DNA of 64,000 nucleotides from Bagarius yarrelli (taxonomy: Eukaryota; Chordata; Actinopteri; Siluriformes; Sisoridae). The first letter of the stretch is position 1, and the number at the start of each line of letters is the position of its first letter. This document shows, piece by piece, positions 24,340 through 36,520 of this stretch. Where the stretch lies: the NCBI GenBank assembly GCA_005784505.1, contig VCAZ01000050.1, forward strand, positions 248,001-312,000. Reading direction: 5' to 3'. The position numbers were made by a program, and so were the translations under genes. The notes beneath the pieces were generated by a model. It saw nothing but the letters and a program-made list of their open reading frames with translations. It was not told where the DNA came from and did not search any database.

Positions 24340-25435
24340 CAGTCCAGTGATTCCTAATAGCGGCTGGAGCGCCTCCCAGTGGGAGTTCAGACAACGTCGG
24401 AACATTTAAAAAATCTGGTGGTACCTAGGGGGCATTTTAACACAAATGGTGGGTACTAAAGGTGTGTTAAGCGCTTTTATGTGGTAATGCTGCTAATATA
24501 ACATGGATTCTCTTTGGTATAATACAAACAAATAAAGTTCTATAATAGGAAATGTTAATGTGATGTAAAATATCCTAATGCGCATTAGAATCAAACAGAC
24601 CTTAAGATTAGAATATATTTGCCTCTGGTCTTATTTCAAAACCCTGCCTCGAGAGATATAAATTTCCCTATTATGCAGTCTGATAGTATAAAATCTGGGA
24701 CATATTGTAACATAACTGCCTGGTGAAAAAAATGACCCAGGCAATTAGTCTGATTAAGTCTGATTTTTATTACAGAACCGTAGAGAAGCCTGATATATTC
24801 ATACGCAGTTTGTTTATAGGGGACTGGTTAAAAGCAGCAATATAAATATTGCATTTCTGCATATATTGGACTGCTATATGGAGCAACCCACAGGTACCAC
24901 CCTAAGGAATGTTTTTTGGAGGATGCTGAAATCATGAACAGATGTTTGAGGGTGAAGAAAAGATATAGACTGTACTCTCTGTTCCATTTCAATTTATTAG
25001 CAGGGATTCACTTACTTTCTGCAAAAAAAAAAAAAAAGAAAAAATCAACCACCTTCATAAACTATTTAAATCAAGTCATTACAGTCATTAGATGACAAAG
25101 TGTCGGCGTAGCCTGGGTGACCTTGGCAGATCTCTTATTTTCCCTTTCTTTATACCACCTATCAGATAAGAAACACTGTTAAATCTCAGAAAAAAGGAAG
25201 CTAAAAAAATAGGACTATATAAACCTCGGGGTAAATAGATACTCGTGTCTAATGAAGTGCAGGTTAGAGCTTCTCTCCAAATTTTCCACCAGGACTGATA
25301 CATCATCTTATATCTTTATACATTTAAAGACTTAAAAGTCGAGGAAACACTTGATTTCTTCTAATAGAAATGACATCTTTATAAAAATCTAATCTAATAG
25401 TCTAAAATGTGTCACCTTGGCATTTCCACACACTA
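24340..25435. other. Intergenic, no gene seen
   Basis: Around 24350-24440 a gattcctaatagcggctgga stretch faintly resembles the end of a hAT-type transposon, without support. The remainder is unremarkable. Confidence 0.3.
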
Positions 25436-25439
25436 GCTT

Positions 25440-25905
25440 TTTTCAGAATAATCCACGCTATAGTCTGTGCATATTCATGAACATCTCCAGCAATTGACTG
25501 ATATTGATGACAAAGTCTATGGTAGCCAGGAGGCTTTCATTATTTATATATGCTTCATTAATTGTGTCAGTGGAATAAGAAATTTTCTTCAGCCTGTGCT
25601 AAATGAATATAGATATGATCCTAACTAATAAAGCCAGCGCTCATTTATCACTCATCAAAGTTATCATTAGCACTGCTCCGAAGTACATTTACTCTCCCGG
25701 CATTGTGAACTGAAAGCATGAGTTCCCATATAGAAGCATGTCACACACACCAGGTTTTTGCTACATACTTTGGTTACTTTTCCTCAGGTTAGTGTATCGG
25801 GCGGTGAATCTGGAGGTTTATGTTGCTTTTACTGCCAACTTTTCTACGCTAATCCTGCTGTTCAGATGCTCGCTAATACCCTGCTAATCTCCATTCCATA
25901 AATTG
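25440..25905. other. Candidate conserved non-coding segment
   Basis: Higher-complexity DNA with several homeodomain-type TAAT cores and no transposon features, in the gene-poor flank of edil3. That is the usual setting for developmental enhancers, but there is no direct evidence here. Confidence 0.2.
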
Positions 25906-26175
25906 TACGAATGCCAAGGAAGGAAATTGGGCACAAGGAATGTTGCTTTAACTTAAACTGTTACTATGCACTATTTTATATTACTATCACATTATTATAT
26001 AATAACCAACATTTAATAAGGAAGTATGTGAACACTATTCTTTTGATTTAAGTATTGCTTAAAGAATTTGCATGTAATCTGTAAATCATTATGCATCCTA
26101 TTAAATTATTATTTTTATTCAATTAAAATTTATTTCCATAATCGGCCTTTATTTCTAAACAAGAACAACATTTCA

Positions 26176-26230
26176 TCTACATTTCTGGCATTTGTCTTAT
26201 TCAGATCGACTTATATTTATTATATATACA
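26176..26230 (-). mobile_element. SINE family A 3' scrap
   Basis: tacatttctggcatttgtct plus cagatcgacttatatttatt retains only the diverged 3' core. Confidence 0.4.
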
Positions 26231-26743
26231 TTTTAGCAATTCTTCATTGTGGTACAGATGGGATACGACTGCCGACCGTATAAGCAGGAAAAAAGCACAT
26301 GGATTTTCATATTTTAGATCTGTTTCAGACCTCATTCATATGTGGGAATAATTCGGATGTGAATCGGATACGTGCATTAGTGTCTGTTATGTAGGCAGAC
26401 AGATTAGATTTTCACTTCATTTGTGCCACATTGGTGGACAAAATTTTCAACTGGGTCACTTGTGGTATAAATGCAGCCAAAGAAGCTATTGTACTGATGT
26501 CAGTGATGCATAATACTGTATAATCTACTAACTTTCTTATAATATATTTAATTAAAAAGTGCAGCGGTTGAACATTGTAAACTGGAACTATTTTTGTATC
26601 GTGTTAATAAACTGTTTTGGTGGAGGCAATAATGAGGTGATCATATCATGCTGATCCCTCAGTGCTTTTACTGAGATATTTCTCACAGTTATTTTTGGCC
26701 TCACCGCCTGGTCAGTATTTATCTGAGGAGAAAATCTTTATAC

Positions 26744-26747
<4 letters not shown>

Positions 26748-26806
<59 letters not shown>
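26748..26806. repeat. (AT)n microsatellite, left tract
   Basis: About 29 AT units, ending at the left arm gtcaccctgctga. Confidence 0.95.
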
Positions 26807-26809
<3 letters not shown>

Positions 26810-26815
26810 ACCCTG

Positions 26816-26901
<86 letters not shown>

Positions 26902-26924
26902 GCAGCTCTTAGAGACAGGGTGAC
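26807..26924. repeat. Interrupted inverted repeat around an AT tract
   Basis: Left arm gtcaccctgctga at 26807-26819. The right arm is its reverse complement split in two: tcagcag at 26899-26905 and gggtgac at 26918-26924, separated by 12 extra bases. The intervening (TA)n is itself self-complementary, so the whole forms one long hairpin. Confidence 0.8.
26820..26898. repeat. (TA)n microsatellite, right tract
   Basis: About 39 TA units between the two inverted arms. Confidence 0.95.
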
Positions 26925-27177
26925 ATTTACAAAGCATGCATTACTCTGTATTTTAGACCAGCACATATGTCACACATGTTTTTAACTTCTGGTCATTGAT
27001 GTACATGAACTATACAAGCATCTGCACAGGTTTAAGGTACAATTTTGTATAATATGATCTTAAATATCTGGCACTGGGTTATGTCTGTTAACATTATTTA
27101 ATTGCTCCTACATGGGTGACATGGTGCAATATAATTAGCCATGATTTTCCAATTGAAAAATATCTCCATGTGGGTAT

Positions 27178-27410
27178 ATAGGCACCATGGTGGCACAGCA
27201 GGTAAATGGAATAGCTCCATGGTCCTCGGTTCAATCCTAAACTTGGGTTACAGTCTGCATGGAGCTTTGAATGTCCTCTCATGTCTGTGTGTGTTTCTTC
27301 TATCACTAGATGCATGCTGGCAGGTAGATTAGTTAAGTTATATTGCCCCTTGATCTAAATAAGTATGGGAATTACATGTGTGCATGATGCCCTGCATCTC
27401 ATACACGTTG
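27178..27410 (+). mobile_element. Old SINE-like repeat
   Basis: The opening ggcaccatggtggcacagca plus ggttcaatcct (B-box-like) and a later ggcaggtagattagttaagt segment match the widespread fish 'ggcacggtggcgcagcaggt' repeat, diverged. Confidence 0.55.
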
Positions 27411-27502
27411 TGTCCGTGTTACAAATCAGGACATGAGAATGCCGATGAGCATACTGTAAACTAAAAACAAAACAATAGTACTTAAAGCACAGGAAAAGTT
27501 AA

Positions 27503-27556
27503 AGAAGTGTTAGCACACTGGTTAAGGTGTTTAATTGGAAGAACAGGGTTCGATAA
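27503..27556 (+). mobile_element. SINE family A head fragment
   Basis: Only the tRNA-like head is present: an A box (tagcacactgg) and B box (gggttcgat). Confidence 0.55.
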
Positions 27557-27559
27557 AGA

Positions 27560-28779
27560 ACCAAAGATCCATCAGAGACAAAAAAGAGAACCTTGGGATA
27601 AACCAGGTTCAGTTGGGTGGCCGGTTCTCTTCTGACCAGACAAACCAGAAGGTTATTCCATACTGCGGGTTTCTATGGTCTTAATGGTCATCTACAAGAC
27701 AAGGTCTTCACTGGAAAACTGCCTCTGGGGATTAATATTTCTGTTCTGATCCACCAACTGGATTGAATACAGACTGAATCTGGTGGTGACGGTGAGTCAC
27801 CAGACACTTGATTGCGTACCTTTATTTCAGTAAGCTCACACAAAGTCTTACTCCAATCATATTACCTTCAGAGATATTAAGCTCTTGTTTTTTCTTAATT
27901 CACTTATTGTTTGTCTATCAATTTTCCGCTTGTATAAACTTCCTAACTAGTATTTACTTTCTAGAAGTTCCTAGTTCTTGCTTTGTTTTCTTCTGTACTT
28001 CTTTAGATACATTGTACTCATGTTAACCCTTTGCCTGCTGCAATGTTAGAAAAATGATTATAATAACACAGATATAAAGTGGAAAAGAAAAAGAAAAACT
28101 TAGTATTTGGTCAGAATTAGGACACGTTTTTAGGCACTGTGTCTTTGGCATAACATCTTATTCGCTTGCTTATTGCGTTCAGCAACATGTGTTTTTTTTC
28201 TATGCAGTGCTTTAGGAGGAACAGATGGTATTGTAATCAGCGGGAATTTTAAGGAAAGAGCAAACTTTCAGAAAAAGTAATGGATATGTAATTGTCCCTA
28301 GTTCATTTATTCATTTATTTACTTTATTTACTTATTTATTTATATTTCTCAGTATTTATTCAATTCAGTTATATTAAATAAAAGTATTTGTCCCCAGGGA
28401 GGGAATTTTACAGGTTTATTAAGCAGCATGTCAAGATAAAAAAAATCAAATAAACACATATATTAAAAATATTTGTAACTTTATGAATAAAGTGGATAAA
28501 GTGAAGAAAGTGTATTTACAGTATTTACAGTAACTTTTTAGCATGTTTTTACCTTTGCATAAGCTGGAAATGTTTGTTTTTTACAAGCAATAGTGAATAT
28601 AACATAAGAGGTATGACGTCACGTTTGCTTCACTCTTCTGATGTTAAGCGGCTCAAGGGTTTTTTCTGGGTACTCCAGTTTACTTTCATTTTAGACTAAT
28701 TTTTTTTTTACATTGTGTGAATTAATGTGTGTAACCAGTGCTTGTGTGTATGACTGTGTCACTGCTATAGGTTAACATC
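27560..28779. other. Intergenic, part possibly repeat-derived
   Basis: 27560-27800 (gaaccttgggataaaccagg and following) has the look of a teleost LINE 3' UTR but cannot be tied to a family. 27810-28730 is AT-rich and featureless. Confidence 0.3.
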
Positions 28780-29362
28780 ACACCCAAGACGTCCCACAAT
28801 CTCTACCCTGAGTCTATCGGGACAGGCTACAGCTTCAGGCCAAGCTTCGGCGTGCCCTTTTCTCTGAGAAGGTGATCGGCTGCAGTCTTCCATCTCTCCA
28901 GGACCCGGGGACGTGCAATAAGGATTACAGCTGACCCGTCAACCCGGTCACACACTCTTTCAACTACTTCTCTCTGTCAAGGAGGGCCATCAGGACCAGG
29001 ATTTTACACTACAAGAACAGTTTATCCACCTACTGAGCAGTGCCCTGCCCACCCCAGCAATTGGCCCTCCTCCGATAACAGACTAATATTTCTATATAGT
29101 AACTTCTATTAGTATAACTATCTATATATAACTATCTATATAGTAATTTCTATATAGTAACTTCTTCTGTTCATAACACAATTCCCATATTTACCCTTTT
29201 TCATTGTACTGTGTATATACTGTATTTGTAAATAGTACATCTTTATTTTTTATTTACTTGTATTTTAGTATTTTTTAATTCTGTATTTGCACCCTATACC
29301 AAATCAAATTCCTGGTGCTGTAAAGTTTCTTTTTTCTGTACCTGCCAATAAAGCATTTGTAT
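28780..29362 (+). mobile_element. Rex1-like LINE 3' end
   Basis: 28800-29060 carries a frameshifted reverse transcriptase C terminus (pieces HTLFQLLLSVKEGHQDQ and YKNSLSTY in different frames, corresponding to the P-L-F-x-L-L-P-S-G-R-R-x-R-x-I and K-N-S-F-x-P motifs). A 3' UTR follows, with attgtactgtgtatatactg, caaattcctggtgctgtaaa and a terminal ccaataaagc. A tctatatagtaa minisatellite (29090-29164) lies inside. Confidence 0.65.
29090..29164. repeat. Imperfect tctatatagtaa minisatellite
   Basis: Four to five degenerate copies of a ~12-16 base AT-rich unit, probably expanded within the LINE tail. Confidence 0.7.
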
Positions 29363-30154
29363 AACTACCAGTTGCAGCTATTAACCATTAAGTGATAATG
29401 AGGTGGTAAATGTTTGACCAAATCAAATATTTACCGTATTTTTTTCAGTAGCTTGCTAAAATACTCATGCTTTTTTTTTTTAATAACAGCCTGCAAAAGT
29501 GTTTGATTTTACAATCATAGTTGCCAAGATTACTCAAAATAACAGCAAGCAAACATGTGCCTACACATGTGCATAACCAAAACCAAATAGTTATAAATGA
29601 TTGAGGAAAAACGGTTTATCAAACCTACTGGATATAAAAAAGAAAGACTGATTTTCTTCTATTGTACATAAAAAATAAATTAAGATGTACATCTACATAT
29701 ACATCTATAGATTTATGGCAAATGCAGCTTAGTTTTATTTATAGGATAAAATATGCTAAACACTGCTTTGGAAACAAGTGCTGCAGTTAAATTTTTTTAA
29801 AGATAAAGAAGAAAAAAATAAGTAAATGATTTTCTCAAAGCACTTTTAGCAGAAACCCAATAGTAACTATTGCACCAGTTGCTCTGAATTAAAGATAGTA
29901 ACAATTTTAGATATTTAAAAAAAATCTATTTTTACTTTTTCAAATTCTAATTTATCATATATGATAACCAAATAAGACATTATATATTAACTCATTAAGA
30001 CATGAATAGCCACACTGTAATTAGGCCTGATCTAATATCATCAGACAGCATCTGCATCACAATTACCTTCCTAAAAAAGCTTTTGGAAAAAAAAGGAGCT
30101 ATCGTGCAGGGAAAATTAGCTGGGCAAGCAAAGTAATTGTCAAAATTACATAAT
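29363..30154. other. Intergenic, no gene seen
   Basis: AT-rich DNA with no recognisable element. Confidence 0.4.
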
Positions 30155-30340
30155 AGGGAAGTGGTTGCACAGTGCTTAAGCTGTTGGAGTGCTAATTGGA
30201 AGATTGGGGTTCGATTCCCAGCACCACGAAGTTATCACTGCTGGGCCCCTAAGCAAGACCCCTAACCCCCACCTTCTTAGTTGTATTAAAAGAGATAAAT
30301 GCGAGTCGCTCTGGATAAGGACGTCTGCTAAATGCAATTT
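30155..30340 (+). mobile_element. SINE family A, well preserved
   Basis: It has an exact B box (ggttcgattcc), the body ctgctgggcccctaagcaag and the 3' core gctctggataaggacgtctg. One of the best plus-strand copies. Confidence 0.88.
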
Positions 30341-30639
30341 AATCAATCATATTTGTAGTATTCCAGTAGTATAAAAATTACATAATAACCTTAAAATTGT
30401 ACAATCCTGTTTGTGTCATATAATTTGAAACAAACTTCACACTGAGGTTCACACTTTTATTTATTACTGGTTAAAAGCCTTTTCTCTTCAAATATAATTT
30501 TGACGTTGCCTCTTAAAGTGAATGTGAACAGACACACATCTGAAAATGCAACTAAAACGGAATAAAATCTCGCAGTAAGAACTTTAGAACGCTAAAGTGC
30601 ACTTGAATGATGGGATAGCACAGTAAACAGACTGTTTTC

Positions 30640-30785
30640 TAATTAGATTTAATTTAGGCATCTTTGCTTATCAGAGGTAATTACCCTCACTCTGTCACTT
30701 CCTCCTAATTGACTCATTAATGGACATCACTTTGTTGCATGCACCCATCGTAATGGGAATCAACGATCCCGGACACATTTTAGCA
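30640..30785. other. Candidate conserved non-coding segment
   Basis: Dense in TAATTA/TTAAT cores and paired attgact motifs, balanced complexity, no repeat features. It lies about 2.4 kb downstream of the edil3 stop. Suggestive only. Confidence 0.2.
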
Positions 30786-30999
30786 ATTCCAAAAAATAAT
30801 GAGTAAAGAAAGAAAGAAAGAAACAAACTGAAAAAGACAGAGTTTTTTTTTTTTCACAGACTTTGATTTATTTGTCAAACCAAAGAGTGGACTAACGGGC
30901 GATAATGGCTTTTTGTAGACTCTTTAGCTTTTACTAACCAGCATGTTTTTAGTACATTTTGTCAGATACTTGCAATTCAATGCAAAACATAAAGGGAAA

Positions 31000-33153
31000 A
31001 ATAACATTTATTGATTTGCAAAAGTTTTTAGTTAAAAAAAAAGAAAGAAAGAAAGAAAGGAAGGAAGGAAGGAAGGAAGGAAGCCAAAAAAACAAGGAGA
31101 AAACTTGATGTGTGGCTTACAGGGATATCCTGATATCAGCTTCACACATCAGTATTCACAGCACATAAAAACCAAAATACAGGAATCGAAATCACCAGTA
31201 TGTGTATATATATATAGAATTTTCAAAATGTGCCTATGGACCTTTTTTCCCCCAAAGTTTTTAAATCTTCTTCGAATTTTAGCCCCCGTGTACAAAGTAC
31301 CAAAAAAACCTGTTACAAATGTGCACACAAATTATTTTAACAGGACATCCTGTGTGAACAGCAGCACAGGGCGTCGTTAGACGAGGGTTACTATATCAAC
31401 ACCTCCATACAGATGGTAATAAATTAGAATAACTCCAACACAAATATAATGACTTTTTGCAACATTTACCTGTTAGAAAATCTGTCAAGTGTACATGATG
31501 ATTACATTTACTGTGAATAAACATTGATAATGGATTTTTTTTCTTTCTTTTTTTCTTTTACACATTACATTTAAAGTTGTAAGTACAAATGACCAATGAT
31601 AAACAGTTTAAGATATTATTATGCTATATTACATGGTTCAATGGGCCTTTTTCTCTTGCTTTAAAATGGACATCCAGTTTCTATCAGAATTTAAGAAAAA
31701 AAAAAAAAGATTCTTTCTGCATTTTTTTACATTTTTAACCCTTTCCAGTTTCCCCGTTATAAACCTGAATTTACAGACAAATATACTAAATGTTAAACTC
31801 TGTAACAGTACAATAGACTGTACATTGACACTTTAGGTTTAGAAGCTTTTTTCTTACTTTAGATGGTAGATAAATATCTATTTACTGACGGGTGACACGT
31901 TACTTCTAACCTGAGGATTTTAAAACATATGTAAAAAAAACCCAAAACAGTAGTCTAGGTGAGAAATGCAGCACAAAAATAGATAAATAAAAAAAAAAAA
32001 TAGGCAGAAATCGGGCAAAAAACAAAAAAAAAGAAGGTAGTAGAGCATTTGAACACTTAACAACATTGCACCGCATGTCCTTAAGGTATCGAACAAACAT
32101 AATCTCACGGAATTGCACATATGTAAGAAAATTTGCACTAGCTATAAAAAAGCGCTAAAGTTACCAGGGTTAGAAATGTTTTAAGATTTTTCAACAAGTA
32201 CCAATTAAATCTCTCTCTTCTGCTTTTTAAAATTCCTGTGGCGTTTGTGTGGGAGCGTGTTGTCTAAAATGTCTTCCGGTGTAGCTTTGCGTTAGAAGTG
32301 CACTTTAGTATTAATAAGACCAATCATCCATTTACCTAGCGAGAGCTTTATTAACGCCACACTTCCAATACTGATTCAATCATTTTCGGTTCTAAACTTA
32401 TATAATACTTTATTTATTTATTCATATAGAGATTTTTTTTAACAAATATAAGTAGAAACAAATTCAAAGTTGTTCATTTAAGTGATAAATATTTAATATG
32501 GAGAAGAAATACAATGTTAAGGGAATTCAAATGCCTAACATTTCTAATGTCATTTATGTACCATGCAGTAATTCAGTGTAATATATAATACAAGCGCATC
32601 ATGTACATCGGTGTGTTATGTAGGGTTAGTTTTGAGAAAGTGTTAAAGTAATACAGGAAAGCAGGAAAACCCAAAATCCATTATTATAGTGGTGGTCCTT
32701 ATTTTTTTTTAGTTATGAGTTTGCTTATGGTCCATGACGCATAGTATATCCTTTCATTTTTAGTTTTAAAGTTTAAAAGTGGCACTATTTAGTAGCTAAC
32801 ATCCCACTGCTTATGCCTAGAAAAGAATCCCAACCCCAATCTCATAAATCGCTATCAGAAATGACATATCAAACTGAACAGCTTCCCAAATCACCGAAAA
32901 TTAAAAAGACAAACATTACGTTTGCATCAAAACTTGATGTACAAAACATTAAATGGCATTTCCTCCCACCAGGGTGTGTTATTCTTTTTTTCCAACCTTT
33001 TTTAAAGGAAAAACAAACAACAACAAATAAAAAAAGCAAACCCTATTGGAAATTGATATCTTCTATACAGCTCGAGCAAAGTTTATACTGAATTTTGGAT
33101 AAAGGTACTGAGGAGTACCAGGCAAGAAAAAAAAATGGGATCTGGTGATTTGT
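31000..33153 (-). other. edil3: Probable edil3 3' UTR region (distal end undefined)
   Basis: Sequence directly 3' of the edil3 stop on the minus strand. It is non-coding, AT-rich, and free of recognisable SINE or LINE copies, unlike most of the window; that fits transcribed UTR. Minus-strand AATAAA hexamers lie at 32409-32422 (three overlapping), 32347-32352 and 31007-31012, so any of these could direct polyadenylation. The 92-codon plus-strand frame at 32813-33091 is low complexity and is taken as chance. A GAAA/GGAA tract (31035-31083) near the left edge may mark the end of the UTR. The length is an inference, not something the sequence proves. Confidence 0.35.
31035..31083. repeat. (GAAA)n(GGAA)n microsatellite
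   Basis: Compound tetranucleotide tract, a GAAA run followed by a GGAA run. Confidence 0.95.
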
Positions 33154-33303
33154 TTATTCTTCCTCCGTGCATCCAAGTACTTCTGCACGCAGAGTGATCC
33201 TCCCATACCATGACCAAGGAAGGATTCGGATAAAGCGGGTGAAGATGGGAGGATCGATCACGTTTTTCCTGTGTGTGTCGTTATCAAAGTTTCCTTGAAA
33301 TAC
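33154..33303 (-). CDS. edil3: edil3 terminal coding exon with stop, end of the second discoidin domain
   Basis: The minus-strand exon encodes 49 residues and a TAA stop at 33154-33156. It begins VFQGNFDNDTHRKNVIDPPI and ends GRITLRAEVLGCTEEE. The N-D-N-T..V-x-P-P-I..I-R-I-L-P-W-S-W..I-x-L-R-x-E-x-x-G-C pattern is the classic C-terminal half of an F5/8C discoidin domain, and the final Cys closes the domain disulphide. The CTEEE tail is characteristic of EDIL3, which is why I prefer it over MFGE8. The acceptor is ctttcag before GTATTTC, phase 0, matching the upstream AAG donor. IFTRFIRILP differs mildly from the mammalian form. The three exons together give a complete C2 domain with no frameshift or stop, so the gene appears intact at its 3' end. 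Confidence 0.97.
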   Translation of the reverse strand, partial: VFQGNFDNDTHRKNVIDPPIFTRFIRILPWSWYGRITLRAEVLGCTEEE

Positions 33304-33720
33304 CTGAAAGTATAAAGAAGAAGAAAAGGTCATCAGCTGGTTCCCAACTGGTGCAATCAGTTACCATGATCAATGAAGGGGTACAGTATCATAACACCAC
33401 TTGTTGACTGTCAGTTGACTGAGTGATTGTAAGTCAAAATCAGTTAAATATTATCAGTGCAGTCTAGACTTTAACTTATATGTCAGAATTGTACATCCTT
33501 CAATCTCACTGTACTGAATGTATATAAATAAATATATATAAGTACATTTTGAAAATGACCAGTTCCAGACCAGCTCAAGGATACAAGGACGCTCAGATAT
33601 ACGATTGGCTGGTATTTCTACATTTCACAGATGAAAATAAAATTAATTACCAGGAAATGTATTCTGGGTTATATTAAATTTTAGAAAGATCAGATCATAT
33701 TATACAGAAAAAATAATCCA

Positions 33721-34195
33721 CACTTATGTGGTCTAGTGGACATTTTTGCTAAGTAGGATGTGATCCTGGATTAACATTCTGTGTTGATCCTAAATGTTTT
33801 TAAATGAAAAACTTCAGCTGAGTAAAGGCTAAAAAAATATCTGATTAGCTAAAACAGATATTTAAATCATTGATTCAGGAACAATGTACTGAAAATGACG
33901 AATCCTGAATTAACATTAAATCACAACATGAAATTAGACAAACTATATTAAAATAATCCAGAGAAAAACATAGGTGAATTTAGACTGTATTAAAATGTCA
34001 GCAAGTGATTGTAAGTCAAATTCAGTCAAATATAGAGGGAAAGATTGAGAAATGGATTGAGGCGGGTTCGGCTGACACACACTGATGACATCAGATGATT
34101 ATAATTAGTTGTTTGAATTGTTGATCCAGGATCAACAAAGAATGTTTAATCCAGAATCACATCCTACTTGGCAAAATCACGTCCACCCGTGTGGT
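33721..34195. mobile_element. Foldback (palindromic) element, copy 1
   Basis: Left arm 33721-33790 and right arm 34129-34195 are imperfect reverse complements over about 67 bases; both contain aagtaggatgtgat and end in gttgatcc. Inside, near the right arm, is the block gaggcgggttcggctgacac followed by acatcagatg. The same block recurs in the elements at 60.26-61.06 and 62.81-63.45 kb. No coding capacity is seen. It is probably a non-autonomous DNA transposon with long terminal inverted repeats. Confidence 0.65.
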
Positions 34196-34637
34196 CTACA
34201 AACAGATTCTACATTGCTATATACACAATATGCTGAGAAAATACTTAAACCCTTTATTATATTTTTTTCAATTCAATTCGTATTAATCCTGGAAAAAAAT
34301 ATTCAGCTTTTGTTTTAGCATATAGTCCACAATGCTGTTTCTTGATTTTCACTTCTGTCTATGTGTGTATATATATATATATGTGTTCATCAGTTCACAT
34401 AAAACAAGGGTGGAAATAAAGGCAGTCCCATCTTTTTTAGCATGCAGACAGCCTGCGGTATATCAACAAAAAGAACAAAAGGCAACTGTGGTGAGTTCTC
34501 GCTGAGTCAGCCTCAGATTTGTGCATTCACAACCACCACACATGCACATTCTTCTCCAGACTGGTGCAATGTGTTTTTGTTACTGCCATAGCATCAATCT
34601 CACATCTGTGACTCTGTTGAGAGGAAGACGGGGTATG

Positions 34638-34649
34638 AAAAAAAAAAAA

Positions 34650-34683
<34 letters not shown>
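34638..34683. repeat. A-tract plus (TA)n
   Basis: About 16 A followed by about 14 TA units. Confidence 0.9.
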
Positions 34684-34687
<4 letters not shown>

Positions 34688-35093
34688 AGAAACACTGAAC
34701 TTTATTTGCTGAACTTTGTATCAAATTTAAAATTAGAAATAAATAATTTAAAAGTAAGATTAAAGAGGTGTTTTGTAATGTATTTAAATTTATTGAAAGG
34801 TAACATTTGAACTGGTTTTGGCTTGATCACAACGCACAATCCCTCTTCACTTTGTGTGTTTAATAGCTTTACCCCAGTCACCCGCGCTTGTTTTGTACTT
34901 AACTTTCTTTTTTTATTACGTCTGGGATTGTTTGCATGATCAGATTGTCGTATGTTTTTTTGACTTCTTGCTAGTTTTCCTGTTTACATAGTTAATTTAA
35001 ATAAACTCTGCTTATGGATTTGATTAATGCTTTTTCGTTTCACAGACAAACACTGAAAAGCCTCTTTAAGACTGTAAGATAATCAGCCCCGGT

Positions 35094-35421
35094 TTTTGCC
35101 AACCATAGAAGGGTGGGCAGACAGATATCCCAGGTGGGCAATTATTGGGGGTGGGGTTGAGGAGATAGATACTCATAATTTAACTAATTAAATACCGGAT
35201 TAGCAAAAATATTGTTGTACTATTATTCTTGCTTGGGCAAGACGTATTATATTAAATCAATATAAGCACAAATATGTTTTTGAAATGTTAAACAAGGTTT
35301 ATTTTTAACTTCCAGAATGGCTTATAACTGGATTAATAACCACGAATTCAGGCAATTTTATCTTTTTAAAGTTGGAGTGAAGTTTGGGCTGAATAAAAAT
35401 GAAATATTCAAGTAATATTTT

Positions 35422-35455
<34 letters not shown>
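35094..35455. mobile_element. hAT-like non-autonomous element, truncated copy
   Basis: It opens with cagccccggtttttgccaac. The next 350 bases match the left part of the element at 39470 (agaagggtgggcagacag, gcaaaaatattgttgtacta, cacaaatatgtttttgaaat). It stops at a (GATA)n tract, where the longer copy continues. Confidence 0.5.
35424..35455. repeat. (GATA)n microsatellite
   Basis: Seven to eight GATA units. Confidence 0.92.
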
Positions 35456-35768
35456 TCATTCAAAATTCATTTATGCATGTCTGACTAACCCAAAGCACTA
35501 GAATAAAAAAAAAAATCAAGGCTTAAATAATAATTGCTCTTTTCGTCCTGTTGTTCTCTGTATGCTTCAATGGTACTTAAAATTATAAGTACACACTTGG
35601 CTAAAACATGGATGTATAACCAGTCCATTTATTGCATAAAAGTGAATTTCAGAGAATGATATTATTGCAATCACGAGAAAAAAGAGCAGGTGATGAAATT
35701 CTTGACCAAAAGTTGAAACCAGCAGACCAGACTTAATTCACTGTAGTGATATTAGCAAATAAATTTGA

Positions 35769-35832
35769 AATTTAAGAAATAAAAGAATAAAAGAAATAAA
35801 ATCTTTTTAAGAAATAAAAGAAATAAAAGAAT
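35769..35832. repeat. aaataaaag minisatellite
   Basis: Irregular tandem copies of a 9-10 base unit. Confidence 0.7.
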
Positions 35833-36520
35833 TTGTGCAGGCTCTAAAAACATTTTGTGCACTGGATGCCAAATGAAGCAAAAATGTCAGGAATTTATCT
35901 TGTATCTTTCACTTACAAAAACATATCTATTATAACCGCGAGCACTATTTCTATATTTATCAATAGTTTTGATGTGTCCAGAATCAAAGACCTTACAATG
36001 GATAGCTAACCTGAATGGCTGATGACAATGCCATATTCCATTTAACCTAAACTGCCATAGTGATGTAAGGATCCTAATATCTCAGGATCTCTAGGGTGCA
36101 AATCCAATCAAAAGAGGCAATAAATCAAGAAGAAGTAGACATTGTTTGTGCTTCTGTGTTGTGGCTTTTCAGTTATTAAATATATTTAGCTGAAAGCTGC
36201 AGATCCCAGACTAGTCTGATGATTACTGAGAGGCTTAGTGTTACACAACCTGAGATTAAATGAGTTGAGAGAGTGAGTGGTGGATTAGAAACAGACAGAC
36301 ACTCCCATTATTGCATTTTTAAGATAAGGACTTATTATTGAGACAAGATCCGATGGAAGGAATCACACTACTAAGTATCACTTCTTGGACATTTCAGGTC
36401 ATTATTTGCACTCAGTATATAAACACTGAAGTAGAAAAAGGTATGAAGTGTGTTTAAGCAGCAGGTCTCCAGAGCCCCAGAGTACCAACAACAAAAAGAT
36501 TCTTTTATTTTATAATATAA

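Noticed and set aside
26662..26985. 107-codon frame with an I-Y repeat
   Set aside because: Produced by the (AT)n tracts; not a protein.
31035..31210. CRISPR-like or satellite array
   Set aside because: Only simple tetranucleotide repeats; no spaced direct repeats exist anywhere in the window.
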